A stretch of DNA of 64,000 bases from Streptomyces sp. DG2A-72. Lineage in GTDB: Bacteria > Actinomycetota > Actinomycetes > Streptomycetales > Streptomycetaceae. The notes under the pieces are model-generated. The model saw only the letters and a program-made list of their open reading frames with translations, was not told the origin of the DNA and did not search any database. How positions within the stretch are numbered: position 1 is the first letter of the stretch; every line of letters starts with the position of its first letter. Position numbers and translations under genes: made by a program. This document shows, piece by piece, positions 10,005 to 18,769 of this stretch. Location: contig NZ_JASTLC010000001.1 in NCBI RefSeq assembly GCF_030499575.1, forward strand, positions 1,550,001 to 1,614,000, in the 5' to 3' direction.

Positions 10005-10264
10005 CGTCGTTGTCCCCCGGTTCTTCTTCGATGCCTTCTCGGCCGCGGTCCTGCGCGGCCGTTGACGATGGCGTGCCCCGTGGGCTGGATGGCCGGCTTG
10101 CAGGAATCCTGCACTCCTGCGAAACCACCGCCCTGTGCGCCCCTCGCGCTCCGATGCGCCTCTGTCTCCACCCCGGGATCCCACTGAACAGTGGAATGAG
10201 TTCCGCACACATGTACGGCAGTGCCGAAAGTGGCAGGAACCAGACACACCCATCGGGGGCGACG
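10005..10264. promoter_or_regulatory. Divergent control region with two palindromes
   Basis: This 260-base gap must hold the promoters of the minus-strand pair and of the SARP-STAND gene. It has two clean inverted repeats, GCAGGAATCCTGC at 10100-10112 and CCACTGAACAGTGG at 10181-10194. Both suit dimeric regulators; the SARP protein itself or another factor may bind there (inference). Confidence 0.45.
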
Positions 10265-13200
10265 GTGGAACTTCTCGCTCTGGGCCCGCTCGAGCTGTGG
10301 CACGGCGGGCAGCAGCACGAACTCGGGTCCCTGCAAGAGCGGCGAGTACTGACGCTGCTGATTCACGCTCGCGGTGAGCCGATTTCCGTGGACACGCTGA
10401 CGGACCGGCTATGGAACGGGGAGCCGCCACCAACTGCTTTGGGCACACTGCACAGCTACCTCTCCCGGCTGCGGGGGCGATTACGGCGGGCGGTGGGCGA
10501 CGAGTTGGCCTGGGTGGATCGGCCCTCGCTACGGCTGTATCAGCTGCGAGCCGATCCGGAGGACATCGATCTGCTGCGTTGCCGGCGACTGCGGACCGAT
10601 GCGGCGGCCGCGACGGCACAAGGAGAATACGAGCTCGCCATCGGGCTGTTGCGCACCGCCGAATCGCTGTGGCGCGGCGAGCCGCTCAGTGAGTTCGCCG
10701 ACAACGACTGGGCGTTGTCGGCGCGTGCCCGGCTGGTCGAGGAGCACCGCCGGGTCCGCGAGGAACGCATCGGCCTGGAAATGGAGTTGGGACGACATGC
10801 CGACCTCGTCGGCGAACTCCAGGAGTTCGCGTCGCAGAACCCCTTTGCCCAGAGGGTGATCGGCGCGCTGATGCTGGCCCTGTATCGCTCCGGACGCCAT
10901 GACGAAGCCCTCGCTGTCTACCGGGACACGCACGCAAGACTGCACGAGAGCCAGGGCATCGAGCCCGGAGCGGAACTCCAGGAACTCCATCTTCGTATGC
11001 TCGAACAGGACCGCACCCTCATGCGCTCGGAGACCACCGCCGCCGTCACTGCGGCGCCCGCCTCCGAGCCCCGCAACTGCCTGCCCCGGGACACCCCCGA
11101 CTTCACCGGACGCGTCGGCGAACTGCGCATCCTGCTGGCCGCTCCGTCCACCGCGGACGGCACGGCCAGCGCCCTGCCCGTCACCGTGGTCCACGGCATG
11201 CCCGGGATCGGCAAGACGGCACTGGCTGTGCACGCCGCACACCGGCTGTGCGCCACCTACCCGGACGGCCAGTTCTACGTCGATCTGCGCGGGTACAGCA
11301 GTGAGCAACCGCTCGACCCGGGCGAAGCCCTGGCCTTACTGCTGCACTCGGCCGGGTGGACCGGTGAACTGCCGCCCACGGCGGACGAGAGGGCCGCACG
11401 GTGGCGGGAGTGGACCGCACGGCATCACGCGCTCGTGGTGCTCGACAACGCCAGGAACGCCACACAGGTCACGCCCCTGCTGCCGGGGACACCGACCTGC
11501 CGGGCCATCGTGACCACCCGGAGTCGACTGGCCGGGCTCGACGGCGCCACGTCCCTGCGCGTGGACGCCCTGTCCAGGGCAGAGGCAGCCGCTCTCTTCA
11601 CCCGGATCGTCGGTGCCTCGAGGACATCGGCCGAGCCCGAAGCCCTGGAGCGGGTGGCAGACGCGTGCGGGTGCCACCCACTGGCCCTGCAGCTCCTGGC
11701 GAGCCGTTTCCGCCACCGAGAGTCATGGACCCTTCAGGATCTCCTCGACCGGCTGGTGCACGCGGCCGATCCCCTCAAGGAACTGGACGGCCAGATCGCC
11801 GCGGTCTTTCAGTTCTCGTACGCCGAACTCGACGGCCCCGCGCGGCAACTGCTGCGCCGTCTCGCGCTGCACCCCGGACCGGACATCACCCTCCGAGCGA
11901 CAGCCGCACTCGCCGGCCCCGACTTCGCGGATGAGCCGGGACTGATGCAGAGATGCATCGAGGACCTGCTGGACTCCAGCCTCCTCGAAGAGCCGGTACG
12001 CGGACGATACCGACTGCACGACCTGACCCGAGCCTTCGGCCTGCGGGCCGGCGCTGTCACGGACCAGGAAGCGGCCTCACGCGCAGCGGTCGGCCGTCTC
12101 CTCGCCCATCACCTCACCACCGCCCACCGCGCCGACCGTATGACCCATCCGCACCGTCGGGCGATCCCGCTGCGCCCTGAGAAGCGGTGTGACCACGCAC
12201 CCGAGTTCTCCGACGCGGACGAGGCCTCGGTGTGGCTCACCGTGGAGCGCGCCAACCTCCTGGCGGTCGCGCGTACGGCGGCAGCCCGCTGGCCCGAGTA
12301 TGCCGCGTTGTTCCCGGCTGTCCTGGCGAGAACCCTCAAGTTGTGGGGAACGTGGGACATCGCGGCCGAACTCTTCGACGCCGCGCTCCCCGCCCTTCGC
12401 GCCTCGAGCGACCGGTCCACGCTCGCCCGTACCCTGACGGCCCGCGCGGACCTGGTGGCACAGCGCAACCACGCGGAGGCCCTGCGGTGCGCGACCGAGG
12501 CCCTGTCGATCTGTCAGGACCTGCGCGATGCGGGCGGCCACGCCGACGCCCTCCTGCAGTCGGGCCGCGCCCATCTCGCGGCCGGGCACGGCGGCGCGGC
12601 GATGCATGCTCTGGAACAGTCACTGGCGCTGTACCGCGAGGTCGGCGACCGATCCGGAGAAGCCGACTGCCTGAACGTGCAGGGAGTGGTGCTGTACTAC
12701 GCGGGGCAGTACGACGCGGCCCTGAACAGGGTCCAGCTCATGCAGGACATCTACGCAGCACTGCCCGACCCGTACGGGCTGGCCCAGGCCCTGAACAACC
12801 GTGGCGAGCTGGCATGTCTCCAGGGACGCTACGACGACGCCCGCGACTGTTACGAACGCTCCCTGGCCCTGATGCGGAAGCACGGCGGCCCCCAGGACCT
12901 CGCCATCCTGGCCACGAACCTGGGCGCGGTGCACCAGGCGACAGGCCGCACGGACCAGGCGCTGGCCTGCTACCGAAGAGCCCTGGCCGCCCACCGGAGC
13001 AGTGGCGACGTCCTGGGTGAGGCCGACGCCCTGATCAGGCTGGGCATGGCCCACGCCCAGTCCGGACGCAGGGGCGAGGCGCTGCTGCACCTCACCATGG
13101 CGGAACAGGTCGCCACCAGCATCGACAATCCGTACGAGCGACTGCGTGCGCTGATCGGCGCGGCAGACGTCCAACGCGAGGCGGGGCGGCTCGACATCGC

Positions 13201-13432
13201 GTTCAAGGGCTACGAGGAAGCGCTCGAGGTGGCACAGGGCATCGAGTTCCCCCTGGGCTCAGCTCAGGCACTCGCCGGTCTCGCACGCGCGGCTTTCCTG
13301 CTCCCCCGCGGTGCTCGACAGGCCCACCGGTACAGCGAGCAGGCGGTCGCCCTGTACAGAAGTCTCGGCGCCGACACGGAGGCGGAGCAACTGCTCCAGT
13401 TGCTGGCGGAACATGAGTCGACCGGCTCCTGA
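10265..13432 (+). CDS. AfsR-like large SARP regulator with NB-ARC and TPR domains
   Basis: A 1055-aa regulator. Residues 1-90 are the OmpR/PhoB-like winged helix of SARPs (VELLALGPLELWHGGQQHEL, with SVDTLTDRLWNGEPPPTALG). Residues 95-240 are the bacterial transcriptional activation domain (LWRGEPLSEFADNDWALSAR). The NB-ARC domain has Walker A GMPGIGKT at 311-318 and a HALVVLDNA Walker B. About eight tetratricopeptide repeats end the protein. GTG 10265 was chosen because CGGGGG lies 5 bases upstream and SARPs begin with exactly this strand; in-frame ATGs at 10196 and 10211 are alternatives. At least two TTA codons (10481, 11336) predict bldA control. No biosynthetic cluster is adjacent, so its target is unclear. 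Confidence 0.9.
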   Translation: MELLALGPLELWHGGQQHELGSLQERRVLTLLIHARGEPISVDTLTDRLWNGEPPPTALGTLHSYLSRLRGRLRRAVGDELAWVDRPSLRLYQLRADPEDIDLLRCRRLRTDAAAATAQGEYELAIGLLRTAESLWRGEPLSEFADNDWALSARARLVEEHRRVREERIGLEMELGRHADLVGELQEFASQNPFAQRVIGALMLALYRSGRHDEALAVYRDTHARLHESQGIEPGAELQELHLRMLEQDRTLMRSETTAAVTAAPASEPRNCLPRDTPDFTGRVGELRILLAAPSTADGTASALPVTVVHGMPGIGKTALAVHAAHRLCATYPDGQFYVDLRGYSSEQPLDPGEALALLLHSAGWTGELPPTADERAARWREWTARHHALVVLDNARNATQVTPLLPGTPTCRAIVTTRSRLAGLDGATSLRVDALSRAEAAALFTRIVGASRTSAEPEALERVADACGCHPLALQLLASRFRHRESWTLQDLLDRLVHAADPLKELDGQIAAVFQFSYAELDGPARQLLRRLALHPGPDITLRATAALAGPDFADEPGLMQRCIEDLLDSSLLEEPVRGRYRLHDLTRAFGLRAGAVTDQEAASRAAVGRLLAHHLTTAHRADRMTHPHRRAIPLRPEKRCDHAPEFSDADEASVWLTVERANLLAVARTAAARWPEYAALFPAVLARTLKLWGTWDIAAELFDAALPALRASSDRSTLARTLTARADLVAQRNHAEALRCATEALSICQDLRDAGGHADALLQSGRAHLAAGHGGAAMHALEQSLALYREVGDRSGEADCLNVQGVVLYYAGQYDAALNRVQLMQDIYAALPDPYGLAQALNNRGELACLQGRYDDARDCYERSLALMRKHGGPQDLAILATNLGAVHQATGRTDQALACYRRALAAHRSSGDVLGEADALIRLGMAHAQSGRRGEALLHLTMAEQVATSIDNPYERLRALIGAADVQREAGRLDIAFKGYEEALEVAQGIEFPLGSAQALAGLARAAFLLPRGARQAHRYSEQAVALYRSLGADTEAEQLLQLLAEHESTGS

Positions 13433-13449
13433 GCCCTTGCCAGGAGCCG
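13423..13449 (+). terminator. Stem-loop overlapping the SARP stop codon
   Basis: CGGCTCCT (13423-13430) pairs with AGGAGCCG (13442-13449) across an 11-base loop, with the TGA stop inside. No U-run follows, so termination is plausible but not certain. Confidence 0.45.
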
Positions 13450-13836
13450 ACGACGAAACCGTGGCGGGGTCACCACATCCAGCGGAAGATCCTCAAGGTG
13501 CTCCTTATTGCTCGTGCGGAAACATGTCCGGCGCGGATGATCACGTCGGCGCGCTGACAGTACCGAACGAGCGACGAGCCTTGGGGAAATTTGCGAAACA
13601 CGAACACGCGTGGTAAACGCGAGGTCTGGCGAACCAACCCACCCACGCCTCCCGTGACTTGAAGCGCGCGTCCTGGTCAGAGGTCGGCTCGAACCTGGGC
13701 GAGTTCCAAAAGCAAAGGTCGAGGCTCGGCGCATGGTCAACCCCACTCATCCCGCGGTGCGGTGGCAGGGTCGGGGCTTTCCCGCTTACGCTGGGCGGTC
13801 GGAACACCGGTGTCGGCGGAGGTCCGAAGGAGCGCT
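13450..13836 (+). other. Intergenic stretch before the small effector-like gene
   Basis: About 390 bases with no supportable gene. A less GC-rich segment around 13580-13620 contains TTGCGA, then 17 bases, then TAAACG, a possible sigma-70-like promoter for the gene at 13837. AAGGAG at 13827-13832 is its ribosome-binding site. Confidence 0.4.
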
Positions 13837-14280
13837 GTGGACGCGGAATTGGCGACGCTCGCGGGAACCGGAGCGACGACGGTGGTCGGTCTCATGGTCA
13901 CCGAGACGTGGGAGCAGGCGAAGCAGCGTGTGGTACGGCTCTTCGCTCACGGTGGTGAAGCGGCCACCGTGGACGAGGACTTGGACGAGTCCCGCGACGC
14001 GCTGGCAGCAGCGACCGGAACACCCGACGAGGAGGACCTGACCTCCGACGTCACGGCGATGGTACGGCTGCGGCTGCGCCGTCTCCTGGAGCAGGATCCC
14101 GACGCAGCCGACGAACTCCGTGTCCTCGTCGAGGAATTCGCCCCGGCGGCGGGCAGCGATGAGACGGGTGCGGTACACAACAGCATCAGCGGGGGCGCGC
14201 AGCACGGTCCCGTATTCCAGGGGCAGTCATTCTCGAATCTGACCATCCACAGCTCCGGGGCCACAGCTCCGGATCAGTGA
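13837..14280 (+). CDS. Small effector-like protein: hydrophobic helix plus C-terminal amyloid-like motif
   Basis: A 147-aa protein starting at GTG 13837 (SD AAGGAG, spacer 4). Residues 5-25 form a Gly/Thr-rich hydrophobic segment (LATLAGTGATTVVGLMVTET) followed by amphipathic WEQAKQRVVRLFAHGG. Further helices follow (TAMVRLRLRRLLEQDPDA, ADELRVLVEEFA). After a linker, residues 115-138 (NSISGGAQHGPVFQG, then QSFSNLTIH) form a Gly/Gln/aromatic motif like the one at the N-terminus of the STAND protein at 6164: shared N-x-[LI]-S-G, H-G, and Q close to G. This layout, a helical membrane-active domain plus a C-terminal prion-like motif, is that of Bell/HeLo-type cell-death effectors triggered by NLRs. 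Function is inferred from architecture only. Confidence 0.7.
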   Translation: MDAELATLAGTGATTVVGLMVTETWEQAKQRVVRLFAHGGEAATVDEDLDESRDALAAATGTPDEEDLTSDVTAMVRLRLRRLLEQDPDAADELRVLVEEFAPAAGSDETGAVHNSISGGAQHGPVFQGQSFSNLTIHSSGATAPDQ

Positions 14281-14314
14281 GGCACGGCGGTGAGCACACC
14301 CGGGCTGCGCCCTG

Positions 14315-16477
14315 TCAGTGACGGCCGGGGACGAGCGCAGGCTCAGGCGAGGGTGGGACGTCGGCGGCACCCTCCGTGCTGGTGCGGGGCAGCAGCCGGT
14401 CGAGGGGACGGGGCAGCCACCAGGCGGCGCGTCCCAGCAACGCCATCGACGCGGGGACGAGCACCATCCGGACGATTGTGGCATCGAGCACGACGGCCGT
14501 CGCCAGCCCCAGGCCCATCATCTTGACGAGCGGTGAGGGATTGACGACGAAGCTGAGGAACACCACAGTCATGATCAACGCGGCGGACGTGATGACGCGG
14601 CCCGTGACCGCCATGCCGCGAGCCACCGACTCCTTGGTGTCGCCCGTGGCGTCGTACTCCTCGCGGACTCGCGACAGCAGGAACACCTCGTAGTCCATGG
14701 ACAGGCCGAACAGGACCGCGAAGAAGATCGTCGGCATGGGTGAGGCGATCGGCAGGGTCTCCTCGAGGTTGAACAGTCCCCCCAGCCAGCCCCACTGGAA
14801 GACGGCCACCACGACGCCGTACGCGCCGCCGATGGACAGCAGGTTCATCACGGCCGCCTTCAGCGGTACCGCGATGGAGCGGAACACCAGCATCAGCAGC
14901 AGGAACGACACCACGATGATCGCGGCGATGAAGACGGGGAGTGTGTCGGCCAGTTGCCGGGTGAGGTCGTCGGTCATGGCCGTCAGGCCCGACACGGCGA
15001 CGTTGTCGGGGACGACGTCGCGGATGCGTTCGAGGGTGTGGGAGGTCGCGGCGTCCGCGGGGGCGGTGGTGGGGAGCGCGGGCAGTACGACGGTGTCACC
15101 CGCCGCGGAGATCTGGGGCTCGCCGACCGACGCGATGCCGGGGTCCTCGGCGAGACGGCGGGACAACTCGGGTATGCCCTCGGCGTCCACGCCGGGGCTG
15201 CGCAGGTCGGCAACGATCAACAGCGGGGCGTTGAAGCCGGGGCCGAAGCCCTCCGCCATCAAGTCGTAGGCACGGCGGTGGGTGGTGCTGGTCGCGTCGT
15301 TGCCCGCGTCGGGAAAGCCCGTCTCCATGCGAACCGCCGGGGCGGCCAGCGCCAGCAACGCCGCGGACGCGACCAGCAGATACGGCCACGGCCGACCGGA
15401 GACGCGGTGGGCGAAGCGCCACCACACGGTCTCCTCGGGCTTGTTCACCCGGCGCGTGCGGAGGCCCCGGCGCCGCCGCTTGTGGATGCGGTCGCCCAGC
15501 AGGGACAGCAGTGCGGGCAGCAGCGTCAGGGCGGTCGCCACGGCGAACAGCACGACCAGCGAGGTGCTCAGACCGATCGAGGTCAGAAAGCCAAGGCCGG
15601 TCACTGCGAGCGCGGTCATCGCCACGACGACGGTGCCCCCGGCGAACAGGACGGCCGCGCCCGACGATGCCATGGCGTTCGACAGCGCGCTGGAGTTGTC
15701 CTGGCCGGCGGCGTGGTTCTCGCGGTAGCGGGCCACGACGAACAGGGCGTAGTCGATACCGACGCCCAGGCCGACCATCGCGCCGATGGTGGGGGCGGCA
15801 GTGGAGACGTCCGTCGCGTGGGCGAGCAGCGTGATGCCGCCCAGTCCGGCGGCGACGGCGACGAGGGCGAGCGCGATCGGGACCAGCGCGGCCACGATCG
15901 TGCCGAAGACGACCACCAGGATGACCAGGGCGGCCAGCAGGCCCGCCGCCTCCGCGCCCGAGGTCGGCGTCTCGGCGTTGATGAAGACGGTGTCGCCGCC
16001 GAGTTCGGCGACGACACCGTCGCCGCGTACGGGTTCGATCGCGCTGTTCAGGGCATCGATCTGCTCGGGATGCACGTCCATCGTCGGTATGTCGAAAGTG
16101 ACATGGGCCAAGCCGATCCGCCCGTCGGGCGAGACCGTGCCGGCGGTGAAGGGATCGGTGACCCTGGCGACGTGCTCCACATCGGCGATCCGGGCGACCG
16201 CCGCCTCGATGGCAGGCCGGTGGCGGTCGATCCGCTCCCCTTCCGGCGCGGCGAACACCGTCGTGGCGCTGCCGCCGGATGCTTCGGGGAAGCGTTCTTC
16301 GAGGAGTTCCATCGCCTCCTCGCTCTGGCTGCCGGGAGCGACGAGGTCGTCGACGAACGAGCCGCCCGCAAGGCCGGCCAGGGGCAGCACGAGTGCCAGG
16401 GCAGCCAGCCAGGCGGCGATGGTCAGCCACGGTCGGCGGGCGCTCGCGTCGCCGATGCGGCGCGTGAGTCGGTTCAT
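14315..16477 (-). CDS. MMPL-family RND-type exporter
   Basis: A 720-aa inner-membrane transporter. One N-terminal helix (LTIAAWLAALALVLPLAG) is followed by a large outside domain, then five helices, and the pattern repeats, giving the duplicated MMPL/RND topology. Conserved membrane motifs are GLGVGIDYALFVVARYREN in the first half and GLSMDYEVFLLSRVREEYD in the second; these Asp-Tyr pairs carry the proton relay. Members export lipids, peptides or antibiotics. It is divergent from a two-component pair, which probably controls it. Start ATG 16477. Confidence 0.92.
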   Translation of the reverse strand: MNRLTRRIGDASARRPWLTIAAWLAALALVLPLAGLAGGSFVDDLVAPGSQSEEAMELLEERFPEASGGSATTVFAAPEGERIDRHRPAIEAAVARIADVEHVARVTDPFTAGTVSPDGRIGLAHVTFDIPTMDVHPEQIDALNSAIEPVRGDGVVAELGGDTVFINAETPTSGAEAAGLLAALVILVVVFGTIVAALVPIALALVAVAAGLGGITLLAHATDVSTAAPTIGAMVGLGVGIDYALFVVARYRENHAAGQDNSSALSNAMASSGAAVLFAGGTVVVAMTALAVTGLGFLTSIGLSTSLVVLFAVATALTLLPALLSLLGDRIHKRRRRGLRTRRVNKPEETVWWRFAHRVSGRPWPYLLVASAALLALAAPAVRMETGFPDAGNDATSTTHRRAYDLMAEGFGPGFNAPLLIVADLRSPGVDAEGIPELSRRLAEDPGIASVGEPQISAAGDTVVLPALPTTAPADAATSHTLERIRDVVPDNVAVSGLTAMTDDLTRQLADTLPVFIAAIIVVSFLLLMLVFRSIAVPLKAAVMNLLSIGGAYGVVVAVFQWGWLGGLFNLEETLPIASPMPTIFFAVLFGLSMDYEVFLLSRVREEYDATGDTKESVARGMAVTGRVITSAALIMTVVFLSFVVNPSPLVKMMGLGLATAVVLDATIVRMVLVPASMALLGRAAWWLPRPLDRLLPRTSTEGAADVPPSPEPALVPGRH

Positions 16478-16856
16478 GGTGGTGGGCTCCTGTGAGACGG
16501 GTGCCGACCGGCGGCACGTGTCGGCCGGGCTCCTGTTGTCTGCTGCCGAGCGACGTCAACTGTCGGCCTGGGTCGCGTGGTTGGCCGTCGGCCGGCTGCA
16601 CCGGACCGGCGTTCGGCAGCAGTGGGAGCGAGCAGTCCCATCGTGGGCGTCGGCACCGGTACCGTCTCCCGCCCCGCGGCGGGTTCGGCCCTCCCGCGCG
16701 CGACGGGGAGAACAGGGCGGTTGCCTCCTGCCGGCGGCGGAGGACCGGATCCGCCCACAGGCGGGTGACGGTGCCTGCGAGCCGGACTTACGATGACCTG
16801 CCCGGTGCGTCCCGATGACCTGCGCCTGGGCCCGGACGCCTCTTGATGGAGCGACG
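16478..16856. promoter_or_regulatory. Divergent region between MMPL exporter and two-component operon
   Basis: About 380 bases without a gene. On the minus strand TTGACG (16559-16554), a 17-base spacer and ACAGGA (16536-16531) form a candidate promoter for the exporter. Downstream of it, GTGCCG...CGGCAC (16501-16517) is a perfect 6-bp inverted repeat with a 5-base centre, a candidate binding site for the response regulator. TGTCGGCC occurs twice (near 16519 and 16561). Confidence 0.4.
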
Positions 16857-18065
16857 ATGAATCGCAGGGCGCCGCATCCCGAGACGCCGGGCCGCAGCGT
16901 GACGGGCAGGTTCCGCGGTCCGTTCACGCGCTGGCCGCGCAGCGCGGACGCCGTCCTCGCGGTGGCGATGTTCCTGCCGACGATGCTCCTTGAGGAAGGT
17001 CCGGGGGACACGATGGTCGTCCGCCCGGTCTCGGACATCCTCCATCCCGCCCTCCTGCTCTTCCTGGTGGCCGGCGCGGCGCTCTACCGGCGTCGGAGCA
17101 GGCCGGTCGCGGTGCTGTGGGTGGCGCTCGCCACGTGGGCCGGGACACTGGGAAGCAGCCACTCCACCCTGGGCGGGATGGTGATCGTCGCGCTGTACAG
17201 CGTCGGGCGGCACTCCGCCGACAACCGGTGGGGCCCTCTCGGCATCGTCGCCGCCATCGCCGGGCTCACGATCGACGGCCTCCTGCTCTCCGTCCCCTGG
17301 TCGGACATCGTCTTCGGCACCCTCGTCATGTCCGGGGCCTGGTACCTCGGCCGACGCCTACGGCTTCGCGCCGGGCGTGCCGCCCGGCGCCTGAGGGAAC
17401 AGGCCGCCGAGGCACGGCGGATCGTGACCGAGGAGCGCACCCACATCGCGCGTGAACTGCACGACGTGGTCGCCCATCGGGTGAGCATGATGACGGTGCA
17501 GGCCGGCGCGGCCCGGATGGTGGCCGCCGAGGATCCGCAGGGCGCCCTGGAGGCGATGGCGGCGGTGGAGGATGCGGGACGTCAGGCGCTGGACGAACTG
17601 CGGCACCTGCTGGGAGTGTTGCGGCCGGACGCCGAGCGCGACGGTCTGGGGCCCCAGCCGGGTCTGGCCGATCTGCCCAGGCTCGTGGCCGAGGTACGCG
17701 AAGCCGGTCTTGACGTCTCGGTCACCAACGGCATCCGGGACCCTCTCCCGGCTCGCGTCGATCTCTCGGCGTACCGCATCGTCCAGGAGGCCCTGACCAA
17801 CGTGCTCAAGCACAGCGGACCGCGCACCCACGCCCACGTGCACCTGCGCGATGAACGCGACGGCCTCACCATCGAGGTGCTCGACGACGGCCGCGGCGCC
17901 GCCGTCCAGTCCGCGCCGGTCGCGCACCAGGGCCCGCCCGGCCACGGCATCGTCGGCATGCGGGAAAGAGCCCATCTCCTCGGCGGAAGCCTCGACGCCC
18001 GGCCACGTCCCGGCGGCGGATTCCGGCTCGCCGCCCATCTGCCCGTCAAAGGGGAGACCACGTGA
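16857..18065 (+). CDS. Sensor histidine kinase, HisKA_3/NarX-DesK type
   Basis: A 402-aa membrane kinase. About four N-terminal hydrophobic segments (30-165) are followed by a coiled linker and the dimerisation domain TEERTHIARELHDVVAHRVS, with the phospho-acceptor at His202. The GHKL ATPase domain has the N-box YRIVQEALTNVLKHSG and a DDGRGA loop, ending in a G-rich GFRLAAHLP. ATG 16857 is preceded by GGAGC; a longer frame upstream is not needed. The stop overlaps the response regulator start by 4 bases. The short extracytoplasmic loops suggest sensing within the membrane, perhaps of envelope stress or of a substrate of the divergent exporter (inference). Confidence 0.93.
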   Translation: MNRRAPHPETPGRSVTGRFRGPFTRWPRSADAVLAVAMFLPTMLLEEGPGDTMVVRPVSDILHPALLLFLVAGAALYRRRSRPVAVLWVALATWAGTLGSSHSTLGGMVIVALYSVGRHSADNRWGPLGIVAAIAGLTIDGLLLSVPWSDIVFGTLVMSGAWYLGRRLRLRAGRAARRLREQAAEARRIVTEERTHIARELHDVVAHRVSMMTVQAGAARMVAAEDPQGALEAMAAVEDAGRQALDELRHLLGVLRPDAERDGLGPQPGLADLPRLVAEVREAGLDVSVTNGIRDPLPARVDLSAYRIVQEALTNVLKHSGPRTHAHVHLRDERDGLTIEVLDDGRGAAVQSAPVAHQGPPGHGIVGMRERAHLLGGSLDARPRPGGGFRLAAHLPVKGETT

Positions 18066-18739
18066 GCATCCGCGTCGTCGTGGCCGACGACCAGGCGCTG
18101 GTACGGCGAGGCTTCGCCATGATTCTCCGGGTCCACCACGACATCGAGGTCGTGGCCGAGGCGGGCAACGGCCTCGAGGTGATCGAGGCGACACGCCTGC
18201 ACCGTCCGGACGTGATCCTCATGGACATCCGCATGCCCGAGATGGACGGCCTCGAAGCGACCTCCCGGATCCTTCAGGAGGCCGACTGGGGTCCCAAGGT
18301 GCTGATCCTGACGACGTTCGACCCGGACGAGTACGTCTACAAGGCGCTGCGCTCCGGCGCCAGTGCCTTCGTACTCAAGGACATTCCCCCCGAGCAACTG
18401 GCCACCGCCGTACGCACCGTGGCGGAGGGCGGAACGCTGCTGGCCCCCTCGATCACCCGGCGCTTCATCGACAGGTTCGCGCAGCACCGTACCGTCAACG
18501 CCGCCGTCGCGGCCCGCCTGGAACGGCTCACCAGCCGCGAACGCGAGATCATGACCGCAGTCGCCCGCGGCGCGAGCAACGCCGAAATCGCCGAGCAACT
18601 CGTCATCGGTGCCGCCACCGTCAAATCACATGTGTCGAGCATCCTCACCAAACTCGGGCTGCGCGACCGCATCCAGATCGTGATCTTCGCCTACGAAAGC
18701 GGCCTCATCGAAGCGGGCGATCACGATGTCGGCCACTAG
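18062..18739 (+). CDS. NarL/LuxR-type response regulator
   Basis: A 225-aa regulator beginning at GTG 18062, inside the kinase stop (GTGA). The receiver domain has the acidic pair DD9-10, phospho-acceptor Asp55 (VILMDIRMPEMDG), Thr in ILTTFDPDEYV and Lys in FVLKDIPPE. The LuxR-type helix-turn-helix is LTSREREIMTAVARGASNAE and following. It pairs with the upstream kinase. The divergent MMPL exporter, with an inverted repeat in the shared region, is the likeliest target. Confidence 0.94.
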   Translation: MSIRVVVADDQALVRRGFAMILRVHHDIEVVAEAGNGLEVIEATRLHRPDVILMDIRMPEMDGLEATSRILQEADWGPKVLILTTFDPDEYVYKALRSGASAFVLKDIPPEQLATAVRTVAEGGTLLAPSITRRFIDRFAQHRTVNAAVAARLERLTSREREIMTAVARGASNAEIAEQLVIGAATVKSHVSSILTKLGLRDRIQIVIFAYESGLIEAGDHDVGH

Positions 18740-18769
18740 CGCAGGGCCGAGTTCAAACCCAGGGGTGCC

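Noticed and set aside
10010..10264. N-terminal extension of the SARP regulator
   Set aside because: The extension is Arg/Pro/Ser-rich, crosses two palindromes, and GTG 10265 has a strong RBS and the family N-terminus.
10265..13432. Cluster-situated regulator of a natural-product pathway
   Set aside because: No biosynthetic genes (PKS, NRPS, terpene, RiPP) occur anywhere in the window.
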